A stretch of DNA of 6,140 bases, from assembly GCA_019232645.1 (NCBI GenBank), contig JAFANO010000123.1:1-6140 (forward strand), read 5' to 3'. The position numbers and the translations under genes are program-made. Shown piece after piece: positions 1 through 5,787 of this stretch; positions within the stretch are counted from its first letter, which is position 1, and each line of letters starts with the position of its first letter. The notes below the pieces were generated by a model. It saw only the letters and a list, made by a program, of their open reading frames with translations. It was not told the origin of the DNA and did no database searches. The DNA comes from Planctomycetaceae bacterium. GTDB taxonomy: Bacteria > Planctomycetota > Planctomycetia > Isosphaerales > Isosphaeraceae.

Positions 1-2
1 CC

Positions 3-110
3 TTCAAGGCGATCATGACCCTCCCGCAACCGACCGCGTTCTCGGCCCTGCTGAGAGGGTGCGACGGCGAGTGTCCGTGTTGCTGCAGGCGGTTCGCCGA
101 CGCCGGCTGA
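3..110 (+). CDS. Possible 3' end of a gene or a small cysteine-rich peptide
   Basis: The frame is open from the window edge to a TGA at 108-110. An internal ATG at 15 has AAGG five bases upstream and would give a 31-residue peptide. That peptide has five cysteines, four of them clustered in the motif CDGECPCCC near its middle, and it ends RRFADAG. It may be the C-terminus of a gene that starts before the window, a free micropeptide, or chance. The neighbouring frame is also open to a stop at about 122, so coding is not settled. I recognise no family. The last codons lie in the 28-base repeat that recurs near 5024. Confidence 0.22.
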   Translation, partial: FKAIMTLPQPTAFSALLRGCDGECPCCCRRFADAG

Positions 111-120
111 TGAGGCCGAT
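93..120 (+). repeat. Left copy of 28-base imperfect direct repeat
   Basis: Positions 93-120 match 5024-5051 in the same orientation at 25 of 28 positions; the mismatches are at 96, 100 and 110. The shared core is CGCCGGCTG followed, after one variable base, by TGAGGCCGAT. The two copies enclose all four cluster genes. The repeat could be a recombination scar, an interspersed element or an attachment-like site; the sequence does not decide between these. Confidence 0.55.
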
Positions 121-270
121 GTGACCGACTCGCTCAAAACAAGGCCCTCGCAGCCGTGGCGCGGCGATCCTCCGGCGACCACAGCTCGCGGGATGGCACG
201 GCGCCGTTGTGGATGCGGTCGATCAGGTGTATGACCGGGGCTGAGGCAGGGGCCGGCCGGGCGGTCCGCT

Positions 271-491
271 TTAGAGGGCGTCCAAGACCAGCCCCGCGGC
301 GGAGAGCCGCCGGAAATATCTGAAGTCCTCGGCAAGTCGGCCAGGCCATTCGCTGTTTGACGTGCCGGAGCACGTCTTGTAACCTCCGGCCTTTCGAGCA
401 CCTTGGCCCGATGAGGTAGGTCGTCGTCCTGGTCGGTTTTGCCCGACGGGAAAGGTCCGTAACGCGGGTCGGTATCGACTCTCGGTGCCAT
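271..491 (-). pseudogene. Possible eroded ORF, family unknown
   Basis: On the minus strand an ATG at 491 begins MAPRVDTDPRYGPFPSGKTD and stays plausible to about position 400. A second frame then gives a helical-looking LQDVLRHVKQRMAWP, and the third frame gives EDFRYFRRLSAAGLVLDAL followed by a TAA at 271-273. Two frameshifts would join these into a protein of about 70 residues. This is a by-eye reconstruction and no family is recognised. In GC-rich DNA such pieces can arise by chance. Confidence 0.2.
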
Positions 492-525
492 AGAATACCC
501 TCGAACGGCTTCGACCCCTGGTCCC

Positions 526-529
526 GGAG
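526..529 (+). promoter_or_regulatory. Ribosome binding site of gene 1
   Basis: GGAG ends seven bases before the ATG at 537, a normal spacing, and supports that start. Confidence 0.6.
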
Positions 530-536
530 CGGTCCC

Positions 537-1337
537 ATGCCCGACGTCGAGGACGCCCTGACCGCCACAGCCGGCAAGGCTTTCCGGCTGACCCGATTCT
601 ACGCGGAAGTGTACGGGGCAGAGCCGGCCGACGCCTCCGAGATCTCGTACATCTCGGACTCGGATTACCACCGGGCGGCCGGCTTGCTCGACTGCGTGGT
701 GGACCGCGAGGCGATCATCGGGATCTTGCCGCCGTATTACCGGGACGCGAGCCGGTTCCCGTTCACGGTCCCGGAGGACGAGGCCGAGCTCGTGCTCAGG
801 CAGCGGCGGATCGTCCGGGCGATGAAGGACCTCTGCGTCGACTTCGGCGCGTCCCCGCGATTCCTGATCGTGGCCGACGGGCGCCGGGGGCCGTTCGCCT
901 GCGAGCTCGCCAAGGGGTTCTACTGGGAGGGGTTCCAGACGTCCATCTCCTTCCGGAACGGAACGGGCGACGAGCTGCGGCAGGACGTCGCCAGACACGA
1001 CCCTGACTACGTCGTGCTGACGAGCGGCCGACACCTGCGCCACGCGCTCGAGCGGCCGCGACACACGGTCTGGCTCGTCGAGCACTGCGGCGATCCCCCG
1101 GTCGGCGGACCCGAGTATCCTTCGCTGCTCTACGCGGACGGCGTCGATCTCATCGGGTCGCGGGCGGCCGGCCGGACCGGGTACGACTACGACCCCGAGC
1201 AGGTGCTCATCGAGGTGGACCCGGCATCCCTCCTCTCGCACGTCAGCAAGCTGCAGTTCACGTGTTTCCCGCTCGTCCGGTACGGCCTCGGCCGGCGGGT
1301 GCCGACGGCCGACGCCCCGGAGACGGATGCCTCTTGA
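537..1337 (+). CDS. Degenerate PaaK/CapK-like adenylation-domain protein, probable pseudoenzyme
   Basis: The protein has 266 residues. Seen directly: the N-terminus (FYAEVYGAE, residues 21-29, and a following acidic-aromatic SDSDYHRA) resembles the start of PaaK-type ligases. The region 198-227 (LLYADGVDLIGSR through EQVLIEVD) sits where PaaK has its A5 motif and the strand after it. FPLVRYGLGRRV (244-255) matches the A7 block FPLIRYRTGDRV, but arginine replaces the ribose-binding aspartate. No glycine/serine P-loop (A3) is visible, and the protein stops after A7, so the mobile C-terminal domain with the catalytic lysine is missing. Family ligases are usually about 430-450 residues. Its TGA overlaps the ATG of the intact ligase (TGATG), which implies translational coupling. 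Inferred: a non-catalytic partner or regulatory subunit of that ligase, arisen by duplication. The homology is judged by eye; an unrelated protein is possible. Confidence 0.6.
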   Translation: MPDVEDALTATAGKAFRLTRFYAEVYGAEPADASEISYISDSDYHRAAGLLDCVVDREAIIGILPPYYRDASRFPFTVPEDEAELVLRQRRIVRAMKDLCVDFGASPRFLIVADGRRGPFACELAKGFYWEGFQTSISFRNGTGDELRQDVARHDPDYVVLTSGRHLRHALERPRHTVWLVEHCGDPPVGGPEYPSLLYADGVDLIGSRAAGRTGYDYDPEQVLIEVDPASLLSHVSKLQFTCFPLVRYGLGRRVPTADAPETDAS

Positions 1338-2689
1338 TGGTCCGGTTTCATCGTCATGAGGACGGGACGGTGAGCCTCCTCGGGACGCGCGAGCGCGATG
1401 TCGAGCGGATGAGGCGTTTCTTCGCGCGGCTCCACCGGGTGTCCGGCCACTACCGCGCCGTCATGGACCGCTCGGGGCTGTCCCCGGAGGACTCACCCGT
1501 CGAGGTCCTCGGCCGTTTCCCGCCCACGAGCCGGGAGGACTACCGCGACATCCTGCAGCCCGAGGCCCTCTCGAGGCTCAGCGGCGACCGGTTCGTCTGC
1601 GACTACAGCTCCGGGTCGACCGGCCAGTGCGTCCTGCGGCTGGCGACCCCGGCCGACGAGCTCGCCGAGCAGGCGGTCACCGAGCGGGTCTTCCGCCGGG
1701 CCGGGATGCGGGGCGGGGACACGTTCGTCTGTGCCGACGTCGGCTTCCCCGAGATCTACGAGTTCTACGCCCGGGCCGCGCGGGCGCTGGGGGTGGTGCG
1801 GGCGACCTACCTCCACCTCAACCGCGATTACGGGCGGTCGCTGGAGCCGATCCGACGCCTCGCGCCGGACGTCTTCCTCACCCTGCCGAGCCTCCTGGCC
1901 CGGTGCTGGCCCCACCTGCGCTCGGCCTGGCCCCGCGGCCGGTCGCCCATCCGTTCCCTCATCTTCATGGGCGAGCCGATGCACCCCGGGCTGCGGCGCG
2001 AGGTCGCCGAGACGCTCGGCTGCCGCGTCTATTCCTTCTACGGGACCACCGAGACCGGCGGGATGGCCGGCGAGTGCGACCTCGGCGTCGGGTGCCACTT
2101 CGATCCCACCCTGATCGGCGCGACGATCGCCCGGCCCGAATTCGTCGACGAGGTGACGGTGCAGGGGGAGCTCTCCCTGACGACCTGGCACCTCCGCGAC
2201 CACCCCGTCGTGAAATATGGCGTCGGCGACGTGGTTCAGGTCACGACCCGGCCTTGCGGGTGCGGGGAGGCGTCTCCCCGTCTGACCGTCGTCGAGCGCA
2301 CGCACGAGGGTTTCGTGCTCGCCGGCCTGAAGCTCCGATATCAGACCGTCCTCGACGCTTTGAAGCAGGTCGCCGGAGACCTCGACCTGCTCGCGATCAC
2401 GCTCAGCGACCTCCCCGAGTCGGACGGGCATACGCTCATGCGGCTCGACATCCCCGACCGGTTCGCGCCGCTCGAACGCGAACTCCTGGACGTCTTGAAG
2501 TACAAGATCTTCGAGCTCGACGACCTCTACCAGTTCGGGCTCGTGCGCTTCCAGCTGGACTTCCACGCCGATGGGACGCTCGACCGGCGCAAGGTTCGCC
2601 GCGTGACCGACCGACGTCGCTACCTGGGCGACGACCCGCGGGAGGACGCCGCAGGACCGGCGCCGGATCGAACACCCGGCAGCCCCTGA
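1337..2689 (+). CDS. PaaK/CapK-like adenylate-forming ligase
   Basis: The protein has 450 residues, the normal length for phenylacetate-CoA ligase/CapK relatives. These enzymes activate a carboxylate with ATP as an acyl-adenylate and usually pass it to a thiol or amine. Visible motifs: P-loop YSSGSTGQ (90-97, with Gln where many relatives have Lys), A5 YGTTETGG (235-242), A7 YGVGD (294-298, with the ribose-binding Asp kept), A8-like ERTHEGF with Arg321, and DRRKVRRV (416-423), where Lys419 is a candidate catalytic lysine. Cys247, His254, Cys307 and Cys309 (GEC...CHF...PCGCG) resemble the zinc-site pattern of some PaaK-family proteins. The start at 1337 is chosen because it overlaps the upstream stop as TGATG; an earlier in-frame ATG at 1262 would lie 76 bases inside gene 1. 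The last 25 or so residues are Pro/Asp/Arg-rich and probably disordered. The substrate cannot be read. No phenylacetate catabolism genes are nearby, so that pathway is unlikely. Confidence 0.88.
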   Translation: MVRFHRHEDGTVSLLGTRERDVERMRRFFARLHRVSGHYRAVMDRSGLSPEDSPVEVLGRFPPTSREDYRDILQPEALSRLSGDRFVCDYSSGSTGQCVLRLATPADELAEQAVTERVFRRAGMRGGDTFVCADVGFPEIYEFYARAARALGVVRATYLHLNRDYGRSLEPIRRLAPDVFLTLPSLLARCWPHLRSAWPRGRSPIRSLIFMGEPMHPGLRREVAETLGCRVYSFYGTTETGGMAGECDLGVGCHFDPTLIGATIARPEFVDEVTVQGELSLTTWHLRDHPVVKYGVGDVVQVTTRPCGCGEASPRLTVVERTHEGFVLAGLKLRYQTVLDALKQVAGDLDLLAITLSDLPESDGHTLMRLDIPDRFAPLERELLDVLKYKIFELDDLYQFGLVRFQLDFHADGTLDRRKVRRVTDRRRYLGDDPREDAAGPAPDRTPGSP

Positions 2690-2848
2690 TCCCGAGGGCG
2701 CCGAAAGCCGACGATCCTTGATATGGTCGCGCACGGCCACTAGGGTAGGACGATCGGGACTCGCGTGGATTCCGCGACGGGCCGGCCGGCGCGTCCGCCG
2801 GCGCGGGCACCGACGTCACCGGGTCCGCTCCGAGCCAGGAGTCCATTC
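2690..2848 (+). promoter_or_regulatory. Intergenic gap with candidate internal promoter
   Basis: This 159-base gap separates the ligase from gene 3. It holds TTGATA (2718-2723), a 17-base spacer and TAGGGT (2741-2746), a spacing typical of a housekeeping sigma promoter although the -10 box is weak. GC-rich short palindromic stretches (GGCCGGCC) follow at about 2780. An in-frame GTG at 2765 would extend gene 3 by 28 low-complexity residues and is less likely as its start. No intrinsic terminator is evident. If the promoter is real, genes 3 and 4 can be expressed apart from genes 1 and 2. Confidence 0.35.
2837..2841 (+). promoter_or_regulatory. Ribosome binding site of gene 3
   Basis: AGGAG ends seven bases before the ATG at 2849. 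It decides for this start over the upstream GTG at 2765, which has no comparable site. Confidence 0.65.
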
Positions 2849-3529
2849 ATGGGTGCCTACGCCAAGACCGCGCCCGGCGAGAGGTTGACCTACCGTCCGC
2901 CCGACCTGAGCCGGTACGAAGGGGAGCCGTTCTGCCTCCGCATCACTCCGGAGGACATCGATCTGGAGCGTTGCTTCTTCGTCTATCTCGACGAGACGTT
3001 TGAAGACTATTCCCTCCGCAGGTTGTTCCAGACGTACTTCGTCGCCCCCAAGCCCGACCACGTGGACGAGATGGTATCCTGGTTGGAGCCGTGGCTGCGC
3101 ATCGACCCGATGCTGCCGAAGAAATACGCGCTGCTCCGTCAAATGATCGCCAAGGTCCACGCGCGTTCGGGGAAAATCCTGTTCCACATCAACCACGGGC
3201 CTGGCCCTGTCAATCCCGAGGACACCGTCCGCAGTCATCTCGGGACCAGCGTGTTCGACGACGGCAGCTTCGACGACAAGATCCTGGACCTCGTCCTCGA
3301 GTTCCACGCCGGCGAGGAACCCCTGCCCGAGCTGGATCAGTGGGCGCAGTTCACCCGGACCGACACCTCGGGCGCGATCGGACCGACCTCGCGCGTCAGG
3401 CGGAGACGCTTCGTCTCCCAGTTGGTCATGGCCGTGATCGTCCTCTTCACCTTGCCCCTCCTGCTGTTCAGTTGCAGAGGAAACAACAATGGCAACGCCG
3501 GGGGTGGCTTCTGGGGAGGGATGCTCTGA
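2849..3529 (+). CDS. Unknown protein with C-terminal membrane anchor and Gly/Asn-rich tail
   Basis: The protein has 226 residues and I do not recognise the family. Residues 25-155 form a mixed alpha/beta soluble region with many acidic and aromatic residues, including FCLRITPEDIDLE, SWLEPWLRIDP and KILFHINHGPGPVNPED. There is no signal peptide. A basic cluster RVRRRR (182-187) precedes one strongly hydrophobic segment (188-207), then SCRG and a 16-residue tail rich in Gly and Asn ending FWGGML. By the positive-inside rule the N-terminal domain should be cytoplasmic and the tail outside. Its last 41 bases overlap gene 4 in another frame, so the two are probably translated together. Inferred: a membrane platform or partner for the gene 4 enzyme. 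The terminal GG pair recalls processed tags, but its position after a membrane segment argues against a ubiquitin-like role. Confidence 0.72.
   Translation: MGAYAKTAPGERLTYRPPDLSRYEGEPFCLRITPEDIDLERCFFVYLDETFEDYSLRRLFQTYFVAPKPDHVDEMVSWLEPWLRIDPMLPKKYALLRQMIAKVHARSGKILFHINHGPGPVNPEDTVRSHLGTSVFDDGSFDDKILDLVLEFHAGEEPLPELDQWAQFTRTDTSGAIGPTSRVRRRRFVSQLVMAVIVLFTLPLLLFSCRGNNNGNAGGGFWGGML
3476..3480 (+). promoter_or_regulatory. Ribosome binding site of gene 4, inside gene 3
   Basis: AGAGG lies eight bases before the ATG at 3489, within the 3' part of gene 3. It supports the overlapping start of gene 4. Confidence 0.55.
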
Positions 3530-4979
3530 GCCGCCCGGCCGGTTCGAATGCGCCCTCGTCGATCCCATCCGGAACGTGACCCTGAAGATCGCCGTACCCC
3601 CGGAGGCCGGTCGGGACCTGACCCTCGGGGACGTGCTCTCGTTCTCTCGCTCGGCCGATCTCGAGACGCCCGCCGCGGCGGAACCCGGTGATCCTGGTCC
3701 GGACCTCGAGCGGAGACGGTTCGCGGACGGCCTGTTCCTGCTGACGGATGAAGGAGCCCTGGGCGAGCTCATCCCCGGCCTCCGGTTCCGGATCGGCGGC
3801 CGGGCGTGCGATCTGGATCATCGGCTCGACGGCGAGCGCGCCGCCGGGCCGGTCCGGATCGAGATCGACCGAGCGCACACCGGCTATACGCGGAACTGGC
3901 CGGCCTACCTGTCGCGCCGCTGGAAGCTCCGGGCCGACGCCTATTCCCGATTCGTCGAATCCCTTGTCGAGGCGGCCTGCGCTCGGGAGGCCGGGTCGGT
4001 CCTGCGGCTCGACGCGCCGGACCGGGTCCGCCGCTTCCTCGCCGCGGTCGCGGGACGGATTTATGCCGCGCCCTACGAGACCTATTCCCGCTACCTCGAG
4101 CCCGGCGCGCCGTTCAAGAGCTGTGATCAGACCCTCGATCGGATCCTCGAAGGCGACGGGGGCAACTGCGCCGAGAAGGCCATGGCGCTGTATTTCATCG
4201 CGCACGCCTACGGGATCCAGGCCGAGATGGTCCTCGGCGGCGAAGAGGCCGCGGGGAAGTTCCCCTCTCGCGCCCTCCGCTCGATCCTCGACCAGCGAAC
4301 GTTCGACTCCGAGGCCACCCGGGACGCTCAGCGTTACTGGCAGCACTACGCCATCCTCTGCCGGCCGTCCGGAAACGCCGAGGATGACGTGTTTTGCGAT
4401 GTCGCGGGGTCGAACATCCCGTTCCTCTTCCTGGGCGCCGAGGAGGCCTCAACGTACCTGGACCCGGACCGCAGGGCGCCGATCCGGGTCGTCATCACCC
4501 TCGAACCGATCCGGCTCTACTACCACAGGCTGGCGCGCCGCCAGGACCTACCCCTGGATCTCTACTACGCCATGGAGAACTTCATCGCGTCGATCGACGT
4601 GATCCACACGGTCGACAACGAACTCGGTCTCCTGCACACCGGCGACTACTGGGTCGGTGCGGTCGCCTACCGCGGACGACGTGAACTCGGCCGGATCGTG
4701 GGCGAGTACGAACGGTTCGTCTGCCGGGCGGGTCTGGACCCGCGAGCCGACGTGTGCTTCGCCCGAAAGTTGGTCTCAGCCCGCCACCCGCTCCTCGAGC
4801 GGTTCCTCGGTGCTTACCCATGCGGGGCCGGCCGGATCATTGCGGCCGATGGACGGATCCGACAGCGCATCAATTCCGCGAATCCCGGCACACAAATGTA
4901 TTATGTTATCATTAATTTGCAGAAAATGCCGGCCCATCATAGGCAAGAGCGGATACCAGCCAAAGCAACCCGGTCATGA
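3489..4979 (+). CDS. Transglutaminase-like cysteine hydrolase with unassigned N-terminal domain
   Basis: The frame encodes 496 residues. The core at about 210-312 carries the transglutaminase/protease-like signature: GDGGNCAEKAMALYFIAHAYGIQAEMV with nucleophile Cys227, then WQHYAIL with His286, then VFCDVAGSN with Asp304, the right order and spacing for a Cys-His-Asp triad. Bacterial members are mostly peptidases or amidases rather than crosslinking enzymes. Residues 18-125 form a separate domain starting with strand-like NVTLKIAV and TLGDVL, faintly like a beta-grasp fold. Residues 125-210 look helical, and 310-460 form a C-terminal extension. No signal peptide or membrane segment is seen, so it is probably cytoplasmic, perhaps at the membrane through gene 3, with which it overlaps by 41 bases. 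From about residue 466 the codons turn AT-rich (TAT TAT GTT ATC ATT AAT TTG), unlike the body, so the true C-terminus may have been lost and replaced by read-through. Peptide, amide or conjugate hydrolysis is inferred; the substrate is unknown. Confidence 0.82.
   Translation: MATPGVASGEGCSEPPGRFECALVDPIRNVTLKIAVPPEAGRDLTLGDVLSFSRSADLETPAAAEPGDPGPDLERRRFADGLFLLTDEGALGELIPGLRFRIGGRACDLDHRLDGERAAGPVRIEIDRAHTGYTRNWPAYLSRRWKLRADAYSRFVESLVEAACAREAGSVLRLDAPDRVRRFLAAVAGRIYAAPYETYSRYLEPGAPFKSCDQTLDRILEGDGGNCAEKAMALYFIAHAYGIQAEMVLGGEEAAGKFPSRALRSILDQRTFDSEATRDAQRYWQHYAILCRPSGNAEDDVFCDVAGSNIPFLFLGAEEASTYLDPDRRAPIRVVITLEPIRLYYHRLARRQDLPLDLYYAMENFIASIDVIHTVDNELGLLHTGDYWVGAVAYRGRRELGRIVGEYERFVCRAGLDPRADVCFARKLVSARHPLLERFLGAYPCGAGRIIAADGRIRQRINSANPGTQMYYVIINLQKMPAHHRQERIPAKATRS
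4885..4935. other. AT-rich patch at the end of gene 4
   Basis: A sharp drop in GC occurs around 4893-4928 (for example TGTATTATGTTATCATTAATT), although the gene 4 frame stays open through it to 4979. It may be a former intergenic or promoter region joined to the gene by rearrangement. No convincing -35/-10 pair could be fixed on either strand. Confidence 0.4.
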
Positions 4980-5023
4980 GCTATCGGCCCTTTGTTGCCC
5001 AGACGCGATGCCTATGCCTGGGT

Positions 5024-5051
5024 TTCACCGGCGCCGGCTGCTGAGGCCGAT
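5024..5051 (+). repeat. Right copy of 28-base imperfect direct repeat
   Basis: This is the partner of 93-120, 25 of 28 identical. It lies just past the gene 4 stop and about 20 bases before the tRNA-like remnant. Similarity fades on both sides, with only a further ACCGA shared downstream after a gap. Confidence 0.55.
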
Positions 5052-5069
5052 CAGAACCGAAGCAGGATA

Positions 5070-5116
5070 GGGCAGCAGGTAGAGGGCCACGCGGGGTTCA
5101 AATCCTGTTGCCCCGA
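5070..5116 (+). pseudogene. Truncated tRNA remnant without anticodon arm
   Basis: GGGCA (5070-5074) can pair with TGCCC (5109-5113) as an acceptor stem. CAGGTAGAG (5077-5084 and flank) resembles a D-arm loop. TTCAAAT (5097-5103), flanked by GGG and CCT, is a typical T loop, and A5116 would be the discriminator base. The total is 47 bases against about 75 in a tRNA: the anticodon arm is absent, the T stem has two mismatches and no CCA follows. It is therefore a remnant, of the kind left where elements integrate into tRNA 3' ends. Its isotype cannot be told. Confidence 0.4.
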
Positions 5117-5130
5117 TTCGTTGTAAACAG

Positions 5131-5172
5131 AAATCCCGTCAGCAGTTGCAAAAGCAACTGCTGACGGGATTT
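5131..5172. terminator. Perfect 19-bp hairpin, probable bidirectional terminator
   Basis: Arms 5131-5149 and 5154-5172 are perfect inverted copies (AAATCCCGTCAGCAGTTGC and its complement) around an AAAA loop. The A/T ends of the arms supply short U runs on either strand. The hairpin sits between the plus-strand cluster with its tRNA remnant and the minus-strand operon that converges on it, the expected place for a shared terminator. It may originally have served the lost tRNA. Confidence 0.6.
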
Positions 5173-5188
5173 GAACTTTCAAAAACTC

Positions 5189-5350
5189 CTATCTGTCCCT
5201 GCGACCAGCCAAGCCCGCGACCACGCCGGTAAGCCGCTCAAACATTTTCTCCCAGCCGACCTCAGCTCCCCGGAGCGCCTGTTTGCCCCAGGGCTGGGGG
5301 ACGTCAAAGCCGGAATGCTCGAAGAAGACGCGCGTTCCGTCGCCATCGGG
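5189..5350 (-). pseudogene. 3' remnant of an SRPBCC/AHSA1-family gene
   Basis: Read on the minus strand, the frame after an in-frame TAA at 5351-5353 gives 53 residues and a TAG stop. It starts PDGDGTRVFFEHSGFDV and includes VGWEKMFERL. This is the typical C-terminal end of SRPBCC/AHSA1 proteins (GT-V--H-GF strand, then the final GW---L--L helix). The family is usually about 140-170 residues, so roughly the first two thirds are missing. There is no start codon with a ribosome binding site. AHSA1 genes are commonly paired with ArsR-type regulators like the one upstream here, so a deletion inside this operon is the simplest explanation. Confidence 0.72.
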
Positions 5351-5361
5351 TTACTCAGTCC

Positions 5362-5787
5362 TCAGCTCGCCGCTTTCTTCACGAGCGCGCCGATCCTTGC
5401 CTCTTCGGTGGCAGTCAACTCCTTCAGCGCGAAGGCGGTCGGCCACAGGTGGCCTTCGTCGAGGTTCGCCTCCTCGGTGAAGCCGAACGTCATGTACCTC
5501 TCGATCTTCCCGAGAATCACGCCGCGGAAGAAGCAGACGATCTTGCCATCCTTGGCATACGCGGGCATCCCGTACCAGACTTTCGGCGCGAGGGCTGGCG
5601 CGCTGGCTTTGATGATAGCATGGAGCCGCTCGCCCATGGTGCGATACGGTCCCGGCATCGCGGCGATCTTCGCGAGCACGGCGCTTTCCCCGTCCGACTT
5701 GTCCGCGCGCGGGCCGGGGCGCGCGGCCGCCTTCTTCGCGGCTGCCTGCTTGGTGGTACTCTTGTCGCTTCGGATATTTTCAGTCAT
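5362..5787 (-). CDS. DUF1801 family protein (YdhG-like fold)
   Basis: The protein has 141 residues. Residues 1-33 are Lys/Ala-rich and probably disordered. The core from about 34 onward has the family pattern: a helical start with [18 protein letters not shown], then [20 protein letters not shown] (two strands around the conserved W-GMP-Y), YMTFGF, and a C-terminal helix with [17 protein letters not shown]. The family adopts the YdhG/Fra fold; an iron-chaperone role is proposed for some members but not shown for most. Its ATG overlaps the regulator's stop as ATGA, and AAAGGGAA a few bases upstream can serve as the ribosome binding site. DUF1801 and SRPBCC genes often share operons with ArsR regulators, which fits the remnant downstream. 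A soluble cytoplasmic protein is expected. Confidence 0.85.
   Translation of the reverse strand: MTENIRSDKSTTKQAAAKKAAARPGPRADKSDGESAVLAKIAAMPGPYRTMGERLHAIIKASAPALAPKVWYGMPAYAKDGKIVCFFRGVILGKIERYMTFGFTEEANLDEGHLWPTAFALKELTATEEARIGALVKKAAS

Larger units (their letters stand above)
121..536. other. Gene-poor stretch upstream of the cluster
   Basis: No intact gene is convincing here. A 147-codon minus-strand frame crosses the region and overlaps the start of gene 1; its low-complexity Arg/Pro composition is typical of GC-rich shadows. Shorter minus-strand segments in all three frames between about 271 and 491 look locally protein-like (see the pseudogene entry). A TAGAAT hexamer at 491-496 resembles a -10 box for gene 1, but no good -35 box sits at the right distance. 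I see no terminator or RNA gene. Confidence 0.4.

Noticed and set aside
1262..1336. Upstream ATG start for the ligase
   Set aside because: The added 25 residues are Arg/Pro-rich, lie inside gene 1 and do not resemble PaaK N-termini; the TGATG start at 1337 is better.
1627..2721. 364-codon plus-strand frame over the ligase
   Set aside because: Arg/Pro/Ala low-complexity translation in an alternative frame of the ligase gene; no domain visible.
1493..2740. 415-codon minus-strand frame antisense to the ligase
   Set aside because: Its composition (Val/Glu/Arg/Gly/Pro-rich, no recognisable motif) and complete overlap with the clear PaaK-like gene mark it as a GC-rich shadow.
3471..3482. Lipobox-like LFSC after the gene 3 hydrophobic segment
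   Set aside because: Lipoboxes act at the N-terminus after a signal peptide; this one follows a C-terminal membrane segment, and the -2 residue is Phe.
4976..5044. 22-codon frame starting ATGA at the gene 4 stop and ending TGAGC
   Set aside because: No ribosome binding site, it lies in the rearranged flank, and its end is set by the DNA repeat rather than by protein conservation.
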